Assembly: GCA_025174535.1 (NCBI GenBank)
Contig: JALBUN010000009.1
Coordinates: 1,364,001-1,428,000, forward strand
Length of the DNA: 64,000 nucleotides
Direction of reading: 5' to 3'
From: Cantharellus purpuraceus
Lineage: Eukaryota; Basidiomycota; Agaricomycetes; Cantharellales; Hydnaceae
A model generated the notes under the pieces. That model searched no databases and was not told the origin of the DNA. It was given only the letters and a program-made list of their open reading frames with translations. This document shows, in pieces, positions 1 through 10,080 of the stretch; position 1 is the stretch's first letter, and each line of letters begins with the position of its first letter. The position numbers and the translations under genes were made by a program.

Positions 1-100
1 CTTGGAATATTCTACCCCTTTCCATAACATTCTAGCTGTTTCCTTCTATTATTAGATAGAACTTTCCAGAACCATTATTCAGCTCCTGATCAGTGTTAAT
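1..100 (-). repeat. Fragment of an LTR tail, cut by the window edge
   Basis: Positions 1-95 resemble 125-219, the 3' tail of the LTR next to it: both share the run cttggaatattctaccccttt and a similar order of motifs ending in cagctcctg. This is the end of a second, diverged LTR of the same family lying beside the annotated one. Only its last ~100 bp are in the window, so its start and target duplication cannot be seen. Confidence 0.5.
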
Positions 101-121
101 GCAGTGATCAGAACCTGTGAT

Positions 122-916
122 TGGCTTGGAATATTCTACCCCTTTCTTCCACCTTTCACAACCTTCCAGTAGTTTCCATCTATTAATAGGAATATTCCAG
201 AAGCATTACTCAGCTCCTGTAAATACAAAATATAAGGAGGTCATTCTGCCTCTGAAATAATAACATATTCTACCACTTCTACCCATCTTCTGCACACCAG
301 TGTGACTAGAGTGACATACAGTGTCATCCTCTATATCTCAGTAACTGTTGATTACCAGTTCAAGGATCTTTTACAGTTGTGTAACTGTACTTGATTGCAC
401 TCAAAGTAGTGATATTCCTGCTTTGGGTGTGAGTGTAAAATCTACAGGGTGAGATTGTCTGTCAATAGTCCTGCCATTAGTGCTCTTGTTTAAGTTACTA
501 GTGTGTACTGCCTTTGCAGAGCATTAGAAGCTTGAACTCATGTGAAGCAGTTGCTAGACTACTTCACACATTGCTGTTACCTGCTTCAGAGTGCCACTGG
601 TTGGATGGTTGGATTCATCCACCTACTTCCTTTAGCCTTCAAGTGCATTCCCCTCATTTTGGAATATCTGGACCCCTAAGCATCTATGAACTCTAGACTC
701 TGGAAGTCTTATTTCATTTCTTGCTGCTAAGAAACGTATTACTTTTCTGCATATCATCTGCATTGACCAATACAAAGGATTGTAACCAAAGTACAAACGT
801 TAAATCATTTCTGGAGTTGTGCTGCAGCAGGGTTATATTCTTCTCAGCTGTTCATTCATGGAATTGTGGTGATTTAGAGTTTGCCCTAACACCATAATTT
901 TGTGGGTTCCAAAACA
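122..916 (-). repeat. 3' LTR of the chromovirus
   Basis: On the minus strand this begins TGTTTTGGAACCC at 916 and ends ...CCAAGCCA at 122, giving the TG..CA ends of an LTR, 795 bp long. It aligns along most of its length with the 816-bp solo LTR at 22881-23696 on the other strand. Many differences are CG in the solo LTR against TG or CA here, which suggests this copy is more deaminated. The 5 bp beyond its outer end are gtgat (117-121); the partner duplication is not in the window. Confidence 0.9.
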
Positions 917-940
917 GTAGCTCCACTTCTCCCCCTTGAG
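917..940 (-). other. Polypurine tract of the chromovirus
   Basis: Directly inside the 3' LTR the minus strand reads a purine-rich run (ctcaagggggagaagtggag, then ctac) abutting the LTR TG. This is the usual place and composition for the primer of plus-strand DNA synthesis in LTR retrotransposons. Confidence 0.7.
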
Positions 941-1141
941 CCCCATTAGATCTTTGTGGCTCCATCTCTCTGAGAACTACCATCTATGAGGTAGTTCTCA
1001 TGCTGTGAGGGCGATGCTGATGACGAGGCCACAACAACAAGATACTCAATAGATGAGAGCCAATAAGAGATAATGCCAGCTGGTACAGCGGATATCCTCA
1101 GAGATCAAGCTGAGGGGATCACACTGCACCAAGGCAAGTCT

Positions 1142-1837
1142 TTATACTAAATGATGGAGATGGATAAGAGAACCAAGATAGGGGAATAATAGGGAGGAAA
1201 GATAGGGGAAGTGATAGGGGCAATGAAATAGGGGAGATGCACCCTGACAGGCTGTGCTGTTAGGGGCATCAAGAGAAAATACTAAAACTAGAATATGACT
1301 CATTTGAACCCTGACACATGCTTGAGTCACCCCACAAAGCTCTAAATAATCGTCTAGAGCTTCTAGGTCCTTACACAACATGTAAGGTTCCCAGGTGATG
1401 TCTCCCAACGTCCATGGAACTTGAAATTCAAGTTCTTTATTGCTTATCCATCGATGAGCAATGATTTCATGCCACTCTTGCTTGTCATCATTCCCAAAGT
1501 TGTAAAATGACTTTGCTTCCCATTTTGGGAATCTCATCCCATCATTCAGCACATACAGTCAAATGAGACTGACGTGGAACATAGGTGTAATGCGCCTACT
1601 AGTCAGTTCTGGTGGCAGTTCTAGTGTCACTGTTGAAGCTTTATTATGGGCTTCAATTATTTTATAGGGCCCAATATACCTGGGGACTAGTTTGCCGGTT
1701 CTACCCTTAGGTAGAGTCAAGTTCTTCATTGAGAGGTAGACTTTGTCACCTCTCTGGAAGGTTGGACCTTCCCAACATTTCTTATTGGCATGAAACATCT
1801 GAACAACGTGACTTTCTATAATCGCATTGTGCGCCAC
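1142..1837 (-). pseudogene. Integrase C-terminal region and chromodomain-like tail
   Basis: The 1559-1837 part encodes the post-core integrase segment (GDKVYLSMKNLTLPKGRTGK, then the RYIGPYKI motif and FHVSLI), typical of the GPY/F module of Ty3/Gypsy integrases. The same frame resumes at 1552 after a stop and encodes a chromodomain-like segment with EIIAHRWISNKELEFQVPW followed by WEPYMLCKDLEALDDYLEL. Such tails are thought to guide integration to particular chromatin. The frame differs from that of the catalytic core, so a frameshift lies between 2028 and 1837. Confidence 0.8.
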
Positions 1838-2027
1838 TAGCAGATTTGTTTGGGCCTGCTGTGCAAATCATTTGACACCCTTGAACTTGGTGTCATTGTT
1901 AATGGGCATGCCTATTCTAGGCATATACCTGTGGTTAAGTTCAAATGTAGTAAACCCCGTTGTTGAGCTTATGTTGGAGTTTAGCGCAAACTCCACCATT
2001 GGACACTTGTGTGCCCAATCTTTCTGA

Positions 2028-2909
2028 TCACTTCATACAATGGTACGAAGTATTTGGCCAATGGATCACTTGTTCCATTGCTCCATCTGTTTGTGGATGG
2101 AATGCTGTGGACATGAGGAGTTTCACTCCCATTATCTGCTGTAGTTCATGCCAAAAGATAGACATGAATTTTGAATCTCGATCAGACATGATCGAGTCTG
2201 GTACACTGTGAAGGCATACAACTTCTTTAAGGAATAGCCATGCTACTCCTTTTGCTGTTACACACATGTTTGTAGGTATTATATGTACCTGCAACATAGT
2301 GATTGATGACTACCAGTAGGTAGTCATAGTCATTCAATTTTGGTAATGGACCCATAAAGTCCATACCTATTGATTGCCAGGGCCGCTCTGGTATTGGCAA
2401 GCTATGAAGAAGCCCTGTGGGTTTCTTCATACTGTCTTTATTCATTTGGCACTTTGTGCACAAAGTGCAGAATGATTCAAGATCGGTGGTCATGCTGGCC
2501 ACCAGTACAACTGTCGAATGTAATTTGCAGTCTTTAGTTGACCAAAATGGCCAACTACTTGGTGTGCATGGTCGATTATTATCTTGACCAGCCTCCTCCC
2601 CTTCAGGAACACTGAGCAGGGTATACAGACGACATTGCATTTGTATATATTTTTGGTCCATATTAGACCATCACACACACCAAATTGTGTGTGCTCTTTA
2701 GGTGCTTCCAGCACCTTAGAAAGGACAGTATCCTTTCTATATGTGCCTTGTACAATCTGCATGAGGTTGATCCCATGCTCAACATGGGATTGCAATGGTG
2801 TTCTGTCATCATTTGATGACATCACTCCAACATCCTCTATTTCTTTAGAGGAATTAGAATCATCATTCAATGATTCTGTTTGAACATTGAGTGCTTTGGC
2901 TTCTAGCAC
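2028..2909 (-). pseudogene. Integrase zinc-binding and catalytic core, frameshifted
   Basis: The N-terminal part has the HHCC zinc finger of integrase (HAHQVVGHFGQLKTANYIRQ, then WWPA and CTLCTKCQMNKD). The catalytic core follows, with the first acidic residue in GMDFMGPLP, the second in PDSIMSDRDSKF and the glutamate in TDGAMEQ. Frame changes twice, near 2492 (between WWPA and MTTDLESF) and near 2300 (after DYLLVVI). The core is followed by a TGA near 2028. The order and spacing match Ty3/Gypsy integrase, so identity is secure although the gene is broken. Confidence 0.88.
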
Positions 2910-2939
2910 TCTGTTTTCTTTTTTCTTGAGCAGTTGCCT

Positions 2940-3479
2940 TCAGGTGACTACTGCTGTCCTGATCTCAACGAACTGTTCCATGGGGAGCAGTTCTCCTTCA
3001 GGGTTGAGATGTACATCTGCACTCACATAGATGTAGTTGGGATGACTCTCTGTTGGGGAGTCATCAGCATAGTAGAGTGATAGACAATCTGCTACTTTAT
3101 TCTCTACCCTGTCTATATGCAGGGTGGTGAAGTTGAAACAGGATAAGAACTCCCACCACCTAATCTGTCTAGAAGACAGGTTCTTTTGGGTCTCAAAGTA
3201 TTCAAGACCCTTGTGGTCAGTTACTAGGACAAACTTTTGTCATAGTAGCTTATCTTCCCATTTCATTAGGGCTTCAAGTACAGCTATAGTCTCATGCTTA
3301 TGGGTCTTATAGTGCTGTTGTGTAGCACTAAATTTCTTGGATAGGAATCTGGCAGGCCGACAGGTCTGCCAATCTTTTCCTTGTCCATAGATGGCTCTGA
3401 CTCCAGTTTTGGAGCTGTCAGTAATAACCCAAATAGTATTGGGGTTATTGACAACAATGGGCTTCAATATTGGAGCCCT
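2940..3479 (-). pseudogene. RNase H domain and linker of pol
   Basis: The frame shared with RT encodes PNTIWVITDSSKTGVRAIYG, then ARFLSKKFSATQQHYKTHKHE and, after a TGA at 3240-3242, LVTDHKGLEYFETQKNLSSR and VENKVADCLS. These are the D..E..D..D blocks of retrotransposon RNase H, which removes RNA from the RNA:DNA hybrid. A further TGA lies at 2940-2942. Both stops sit where relatives often carry arginine or another coding residue. Confidence 0.85.
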
Positions 3480-4571
3480 TCATGCTTGGAGCTTAATGCT
3501 TTCAAAGCATTTCTCCAGCAGCAGCGTCCATAAGAATGGATGATTATTACAAGCACAACCCAATAACGGGGTTGTGTATGCAGTTATGTCTGGCATATAG
3601 TGCACCAGATACTGCACTAGTCCAAGAAAATGTTGGACTTCATGGTATGACCTAGGTCGTCTCCATTCTCATATTCGCTGCATTTTATCAGTGTCTGGAT
3701 GCATGCCTTGGTCATCTATTAGGTGACCAAGGCAATCCATACTCATTGAGTATAGATTGATCTTATCCTTGCTCAGGAACATATGTGCTTTCCTGAGCTT
3801 GGTGAACACCATCTCTAGGTGGTGTTCATGCTCTTGTATAGTACAAGAGTACATGAATATGTCGTCCAGATATACATGGATGAATCTTCTGATATATTCT
3901 CAGAAAATGGCAGTCATGAGCTGCTGAAATGTTGAGGGGGCATTGCAGTCCCCTTGCTGCATGACCTGACTGACGAATGTCCCCAAGACAGTTGCAAACA
4001 CCATCTTGGGTATATCTGTCAGTCTGACACATATCTGTTCATACGCTTCAGACATATCAAGTTTAGATTGATATGTACAGCAGGCAACATCATGTCTAAT
4101 GTTGTCCTGATTGGGGAAGGGTGTTATGTCCTTCACTGTATCATCATTCTGTTTGCACAAGTCGAACATGGTGCAGAGCTTCCCATTTTTTTTGGGAATG
4201 CATAGCATTGGTACAGCCTGCTGGGTTGTAGCTGATACCCACCATTTAGCAGTGGTGTATTGCAGGACTTTCTCTGAAAGTTCTGCTCAGTAGTGCTCTG
4301 GACACTTGGGCAAGCGATAATGTATTTGCTTGTCAGGATCCATGAGATTAATCTTGTGGTTAACTTCCCTAAATGGGGGAAGTTCTAAGGGTATGCTGCC
4401 GAATAGGTCAGCGTACTTTTCTTTCCATTGATCCCTCAACTGAGGGATCTGACCAGCCATGTAAGTGGTTGATCCTTCACAAGATGAAGCTATTCGCATT
4501 GTGTTCTGATTTGAATCCTCCATTGGGGGGTCCTTTACTGAGTCTAGTCCTTCTTTTAGAAAGGACTGCAT
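3480..4571 (-). pseudogene. Reverse transcriptase domain of pol
   Basis: In a single frame interrupted by TGA codons (4287-4289, 3900-3902, 3669-3671) the RT blocks appear in order: PMLCIPKKNGKLCTMFDLC, QSKLDMSEAYEQICVRL, QGDCNAPSTFQQLM, the catalytic box VYLDDIFMYS, then the LGHLIDDQGMHPD thumb region and HFLGLVQYLVHYMPD. The catalytic YLDD is intact. The unbroken frame across about 1 kb shows that decay is by substitution, not by insertion or deletion. Confidence 0.92.
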
Positions 4572-4763
4572 TGTGGGTAGCTTGTGTTTAGAGTTACCCC
4601 CTTGGCATCATTTATTCATGCCAACACTCTTTCTTTGTATTGAGTCCATACCCTGTGACGGGGTATGAAGATCATCAGTATTATGCTCTCCATTGGTGGG
4701 GACTTCTTCAGTTCCCATCATGATTCAGCCTGGGCCATTAAAGTCCAGGCATATTCCTAGCTT

Positions 4764-5087
4764 TCATAGGAATGGGATACCAAGTATTACATTGTAATAC
4801 TCAACATTGGTGACATCAAAATATTCTTCAATGTTCCAACTACTAAACTTTATGGTGGTGTGAGTACCATAATTTATGGTACTCCTACTCCCAATGCATG
4901 CTAATTGCAGTGTGATGGGTTGCTCTAGTGCGAATGTCTTCATACCTGTCGCATGTGTGAATTCAGGGGATATCATTATCCCCTCACTTCCACTGTCTAA
5001 TAGACAGTGGGCTAGTGTTCCACCAATCTCCCAATACCCAGAGATTGTTTTGTTGTCTATGTGTGGTCTATCTGGTTGTGCTGTCAA
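4764..5087 (-). pseudogene. Retroviral-type aspartic protease domain
   Basis: The segment encodes HCLLDSGSEGIMISPEF, in which DSGSEG is the active-site D-S/T-G motif of retropepsins, and ends VEYYNVILGIPFL, the conserved ILG flap-end motif. A TGA at 4764-4766 replaces the residue after PFL; the frame then continues KLGICLDFNGPG, as relatives do. It lies upstream of, and in frame with, the RT. Several codons form perfect inverted repeats, for example 4862-4884. Confidence 0.88.
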
Positions 5088-5385
5088 CTTCTGTCAGCTC
5101 CTATGATTATACATAGGTTCAGCCAACCTGTCGACACTGACAGCAGCTATATGCAGCTGTCATGATTCCCTGCTTCTTGGGAATCTTGTTGCACTACAGA
5201 AACACACTGCATAAGTGTGTCTTGGTGGAATTTGATCATTGGGTCAAATTCATATCACATTAGAGCGATACATTGGTGTAGCCTCCCTTTCAGGGGTGTC
5301 ATCTTGGTCATCCCATTCGTATGGGGCAACCTCCTCATCCCATTTGTCAGCCACTTCTATAGCTGATACTTTTTCATCTAGATGG

Positions 5386-6088
5386 TGTTATTTAAATAAT
5401 GTGAATAATTGCCTTGCTGGGGTGTAGTGACGAGCAGAAGTCGAATAGAAAATGGAGCAGTGGTGGGAACACAATGTATGTGCAGTCGAATTGGAGATAT
5501 ATCTTGGGAGTATCCTCGTATGAAGTTTGATGGGATTTGGTGTAGTCTTCATTAAAAAAGTAGCCAGTGATTGTATGGCTTCGTAATTCAAGATTTGAGT
5601 GGGATATGCAATATTCTAATAGAATATGCAAAAGCTAATAGAAATACATGTTCGTTCTGGAGATATTCCAGATACGAATAGATTCAGACACACAGACAGA
5701 ATATGTGAGAGATAATTGCTCTATCTTTTCAAGTGCATTACAGACGTGATTTATATATGATACTAAGTCCTATGAATGAATGAAGTCATTCGTGAATGTC
5801 CTGAGTCAATGATGGGATGGATGATGAGATGATGATGGGGGGGATATGTCCATGATGATGAAATGATGAAAATAAAAGTGAAATAATGTCCAGGAAGTTC
5901 TGGAACTCACAGAGGCTTCTCCTGTTCCCTATTCCATTCCTATAACCATCCTCCTTTCCCCCCTTCACCCCTCCAAACCTCCTGAGCCTCCTACATGCTC
6001 CTGTTCCTCCCCTGTCCCCTCTAATCCCCCTCTCCTCTCCTTATTCCCCAGAAGTCCAGCAGCTAGATGTCCAGCAGCTGGAACAACA
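5386..6088. mobile_element. Solo LTR nested in the chromovirus
   Basis: A 703-bp insertion with terminal TGTT..AACA (tgttatttaaataatg at the left, ggaacaaca at the right), flanked by the perfect 5-bp direct repeat gatgg at 5381-5385 and 6089-6093. Removing it rejoins an inverted repeat of the host element. It lacks the dense small hairpins of the surrounding element and has no coding signature. Orientation is not certain. A diverged relative appears to lie at about 9430-10060. Confidence 0.88.
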
Positions 6089-6190
6089 GATGGTCCTTGG
6101 GATCATCCATTGCTTCTTCATGTTCTCCCTCTATTGGGGAGAATCTATCTATCTTATCCTCCACTATGTGTGAGGACACATCCTTTCAGA

Positions 6191-6443
6191 CTGCAGCTGA
6201 CCTTATGTTGCCCTTTAATTTGGGGCAGCTAGGTCACATGTGACCTGTCTGGCCACATTCGTAGCACACAATGTTACTAGTAACATTGTTCGATCGATCA
6301 CCACTTGCATGTGCTGGTGGGTTGGATGGATAATTGCCCTTGAAAAGGTAATTGTTGGAATTGGCCCTGGAGCTTCCATATGGGGTTCCAGCCTTGACAC
6401 ACTCACTTGTCATGAGTGTGTGTTGGGAGCCATATACACACAT
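6191..6443 (-). pseudogene. Gag zinc knuckle (CCHC)
   Basis: The minus strand encodes VCYECGQTGHM, then TGA, then PSC: a C-x2-C-x4-H-x4-C knuckle in which one residue is a TGA stop where arginine is common in relatives. Such knuckles bind element RNA for packaging. It is separated from the protease by the nested LTR at 5386-6088. The frame differs from the gag core upstream, so there is an indel between them. Confidence 0.8.
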
Positions 6444-6561
6444 CCTTGGGGCGTGGGTTGACTCCCCATATTCATCATACCAGTAGTTCTATTGACTACT
6501 GATTATGGGTTGAGGGGGATGTGTTAGTCGTGTTCTCCAGGCGTTGCATACTGTGGTGGCA

Positions 6562-7224
6562 TCACATTGCTTCCTCTATCATTTGAGCAGTTTCATACAA
6601 CTGCTTAATACTGCTAAATTTGGCATTGAAGCCCTTCTTGAGGACTTCCTGTCTCAGAGGTTCACACATTGCAGTTACAAACCTCTTCCTGTATGTGTAT
6701 GCATCCAGCGGCATTATCATGCAACCCACGTACTTATCTAGGTCGTTCATTAATTCATGAATGGTCCTTTGACCCTGTATTACAGAGTCAAATTTATTTG
6801 ATGCATGGTGATGCATTAGGGTGTGTAGGAATCTACACTGCAATCCTTGGATTGCAATTTCCAGGGTCCAGTCTTGGACTGTCCTGTTGTAGTATTCTAC
6901 ATTCCTGTAAAACCGTTCCTGGGCCTCACCTTTAAGGCAAGTCCCTAAATACAATAGCTGAAACTTTGTACTTGATGGCCCTAGAAGATTATTCATCTTC
7001 AGCCATCATAGCATACCTGCTACAAAGATCTCAAACTCTTTGAGATCTGCACCTCTGGCATATTGCTCAGGAGGCAATACTTTAATGCCTGCCTTTGCAA
7101 GTACAGACTTCTCTGGGTCTGTATTTCTATTATCAACTATGGATACTCGCACCATGCAAGTAATACCGTCAATAGTATCAATTGTGTTCAATTGATCTGG
7201 TATGCCTTGACCTTCTAAGGTCAA
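6562..7224 (-). pseudogene. Gag capsid-like core
   Basis: Two pieces in one frame (7006-7224 and 6562-6996), split by a TGA just before WLKMNNLLG. The second piece encodes a retrotransposon-gag-like stretch with YLGTCLKGEAQERFYRNVEY, DWTLEIAIQGLQCRF and a later MCEPLRQEVLKKGFNAKFSS segment. This matches the general layout of fungal Gypsy gag (alpha-helical capsid domain before a CCHC knuckle). The family call rests on position and motif layout, not on a database search. Confidence 0.7.
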
Positions 7225-7858
7225 TGGTGCTGATTGTTCCCTGTTATGGGGAACATCTTCTTAAGGTACCCATTGGGTATCTCATTGCTCATGGTGGGTG
7301 TCTCCTGAAAGGCCCACCACTTGTACATGCTGGTAACTGTTCAGCATATGTTGCAACTGTCAGTTTAAATTGACAGCCACATTGAGCTCTTGCTGGGGCC
7401 ACTGCTCTCTAAACAGCTGGCTGAGCTCCTGCTCTGCATGTTTAGCCTTCTGTTTGAGGGCTAATCTATGTTTATGAGAAGCCTCAACTTCTCATTGTTT
7501 CCATAGCTCAATCTCTTGATTGAGCTCCTTTGCCATAGATTGAGGAGTTTCCTCTTCAATCTGGATCAGTAATCCTTGCCTCACAGGGATTATTGGGTCT
7601 CTGATTCCCTCCATTGGGGAAATTTCATTTCCTCTGTCCAACTGATCATTTGGTTGGACCCTCTCACCCTGGGGAGATCCAGACTCTCTGGATTCAGATT
7701 CTCAATGAGAATCTGATCTTCAGTGACATGACTTGTGTCACTCAGAGTTCTCTTGGAGCAATTTTAACATTGTTCCTAGCTCTGCAATTTGCTGCCCCAT
7801 AGTAGTGGCAGCATGCCCTGCTTCAGCAGCCATCTTGGCTGCCTGAGCACTAGCTTCA

Positions 7859-8125
7859 CTAATGCTCATTATGCATGAGTTGTTCAGTCAATCTTGCAAT
7901 TGACCTGTGGGTTTCATGCCACTCCGTGCTGTGCAATTCCCTAGTAGAAGTATTGCTACTTCTACTTGTGCTCATATATTGAGCATGTTCCTTTACTTTA
8001 GGAGTGTTGGAGGCAGTTAATGACTGTCTCCTCCTTTCTTCTCTAATCAGAGAACCACTCAATGAGGGGTTCCTGTTCGACAGATGATCCATTGCGCGAC
8101 TGTCTGTGTGGTCTTGCAACCACAA
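7859..8125 (-). pseudogene. Gag N-terminal segment
   Basis: An 88-residue polar, charged open stretch (RDEERRRQ-like patches, Ser/Thr rich) upstream of the capsid region, as expected for the N-terminus of a fungal Gypsy gag. It is in a different frame from the gag core at 7224, so it is broken from it. Sequence between 7225 and 7858 keeps coding-like glutamine/leucine-rich fragments but no clean frame. Several perfect hairpins lie inside it (7943-7966, 7969-7985). Confidence 0.45.
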
Positions 8126-8755
8126 TGACTCTCTCCTATAGTCCTCCTTACAAGAAGTCCCTACAACTTCTCTAGGGTCTAGCTCCCCTTCATGGGAGCT
8201 TCTGCTGCTGGCTACATGCCATCATTCACCATTTATGATGTCCTGGGCACTGCCAGCATGACTCACTCTACTGTGAGTCATCATTATGATGACTCCTTTC
8301 TTTCTTCTATCTTTGTAGACTAACTAAGTTAGTCTACTAGTTGCTCACTTATATGAGCAACTGGGGGGGTTGGTATACATCTGTACACCAGCAACAGCTG
8401 GCTTTCTAGTATTGACTAGAAAACTTCAATAATGAGGAAGAATCACTTGATTCTTCCTTTGGAAGTTCAAAAAAGTGTAAGTTGGTGTCTTAGTTCACAC
8501 CATTACACAGAACTCAACCAAGTGTATTGGTTGCATGATGTGTTGTACAGTGTGGTAGTTAACTAAGTTCTGTCTACTATATGTAGACCCACATGTGTAC
8601 TTGGGTCCACTGGCTTATATAATAACTATACATATGCACCCTATGGGTGCATATATCTATCAAGAAGACAGCATTCCTTAATGGAATGCTGCATACATTA
8701 ATTATAACTATATAACTATATACTATAGTAAGTAAGTACCTTGGATACTTACAGG

Positions 8756-10080
8756 AGGGAGGGGACTTCACTGTTCCAGTTTAGCTGGAGATAGAGTGAG
8801 GGCAATAACTATTGAGTCAGATCAAGTGGACTTGGATTCAACTTGTGTGTTGCACCCCCTTGGATCATTGGTCTAATATTTTGGAGTTCAGAGTATGGAG
8901 TTGGATCAGGGATCCAGAGTTCAACTTGTCAAGAGGGTACTTGTCAAGAAGCTAGCAACCAAGAAGTTGATGGGGGCAATCTTAGTCGATATATGAACTA
9001 CTATAACATACAGAGAGTAGCCTGTATAAGTATGTGAAGAATTGAATGATAACTAAAAGTGATAGGACAATAAGACAGATGTGAAATATAACATGGAAAG
9101 GAGTTTGGAGTTTTGGACTCAAGTCCAAACTAATACTAAGCAATATAAAAGATAAAGGTTTGTTATAACTCATAAGAGGAAAACTACTTATATAGAGAAC
9201 AATAATGGAGTTTGGGGTTGATGGAGGTGGAGTAGAAGGAGATGGAGATGGAGTCTGGAGATTGGACTTGGTGTTACAGCATGTTGTTAAGAAAAGATGT
9301 GGAGGAGTGTTGTGTGTGAGTGTAAGATGAAGGTGAGGGATGGTGGCGAAGTAGATTTTGAATAGGGGAGCAATTACTGCAAGGATGCAGATATATGTGG
9401 GGTCGATGGAAAGGTGTTGTTTAGTAGAGTGATGTTACCAAATATCAGAATATTCAGTTAAGAGCTGGGACTTCTGAAAAATATTTGAGCAGAAATGGGA
9501 ATAGCAACACTTCAAAAAAGTGTTTGCTTAATAGAAATGGATGTAATAATCCAAATCGTTCGTAATTTGAGATAGAAATAGTTGATGAATATCCTAATGG
9601 GATATGCAAAAGATTTCAAATTGAATAGGTCGTTTAGGAGTTATTCCAGGAACAACAGAAAAGTTGACACAAGCTGTTTGTTTGCAGCTTGGAAGGGATT
9701 AAGAATAGTGAATCCAATCTCTTTGATACTCATACACAGTTGTAGCTAATATACAATTTGACAATCACATGATAAGAATGCCCTTTAGTAAGATTGAAAC
9801 ATATGATAAAAGAAATGATGCAGATACCGTTTGACTTGAGGTTTATGACGAATGAAAATCATCATAATACCTCCCTTTTGAGTAGTAGCCACCCCCGTAG
9901 AATGAAAGCATGGCTCACAAAATAAAATCGAAAATCACCTCCTCCTCATCCCTTAATCAAAAAATTCCTAAACTTTTCACAACTTTCCCTTATCATAAAA
10001 ACTCTCCCTTCTTATTCCAATAGGTCAGAATAGTATTTGAATAAATTCTTGACACATGTAACATGTACTCCATCTCTGGT
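8756..10080. mobile_element. Unresolved LTR-type transposon debris
   Basis: No protein-coding signature is visible. Around 9540-9870 the order of short motifs (gatatgcaaaag, ttattccag, a gaatga..tcat block) resembles 5500-5800 of the nested LTR, so at least part is a diverged relative of that LTR family. A purine-rich run (minus strand ctcaaaagggaggta) lies near 9870. The start, aggggacttcactgttcc at about 8762, resembles 22849-22866, just left of the solo LTR at 22881. Clear ends and target duplications were not found. Confidence 0.45.

Larger units (their letters stand above)
122..8755 (-). mobile_element. Decayed Ty3/Gypsy chromovirus retrotransposon
   Basis: A minus-strand LTR retrotransposon reading from high to low coordinates: gag, CCHC zinc knuckle, aspartic protease, reverse transcriptase, RNase H, integrase, then a chromodomain-like tail, then polypurine tract and 3' LTR. 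That domain order (RT before integrase) defines Ty3/Gypsy and the tail places it with the chromoviruses. Protease, RT and RNase H keep one reading frame broken only by TGA stops; integrase has two frameshifts. A solo LTR is nested at 5386-6088. No matching 5' LTR was found: the character of the sequence (dense short inverted repeats) ends near 8755, taken as the 5' limit or truncation point. The element cannot encode functional proteins as it stands. Confidence 0.9.
917..8755. repeat. Field of dense short inverted repeats
   Basis: Throughout the chromovirus internal region, outside the nested LTR, short inverted repeats occur about every 35-45 bp. Positions checked base by base include 2177-2196, 3554-3576, 3619-3639, 3705-3733 (10-bp arms), 3739-3753, 3771-3798, 3804-3827, 3831-3849, 4753-4773, 4783-4801, 4862-4884 (10), 4965-4984, 4991-5009 (9), 5164-5185, 5202-5220, 5228-5251, 6268-6289 (22-bp perfect palindrome), 6839-6856, 7026-7048 (10), 7207-7224, 7505-7526 (9), 7694-7716 (11), 7943-7966 (10), 8181-8200, 8258-8281 (9), 8275-8295 (9), 8315-8337 (11), 8339-8362 (9), 8403-8422, 8435-8458 (11), 8632-8654 (10), 8669-8691 (9). 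Many more were seen but not coordinate-checked. Confidence 0.9.

Noticed and set aside
917..8755. CRISPR-like array
   Set aside because: The regularly spaced hairpins differ from each other in sequence; there is no constant repeat, and they lie within retrotransposon coding sequence of a eukaryote.
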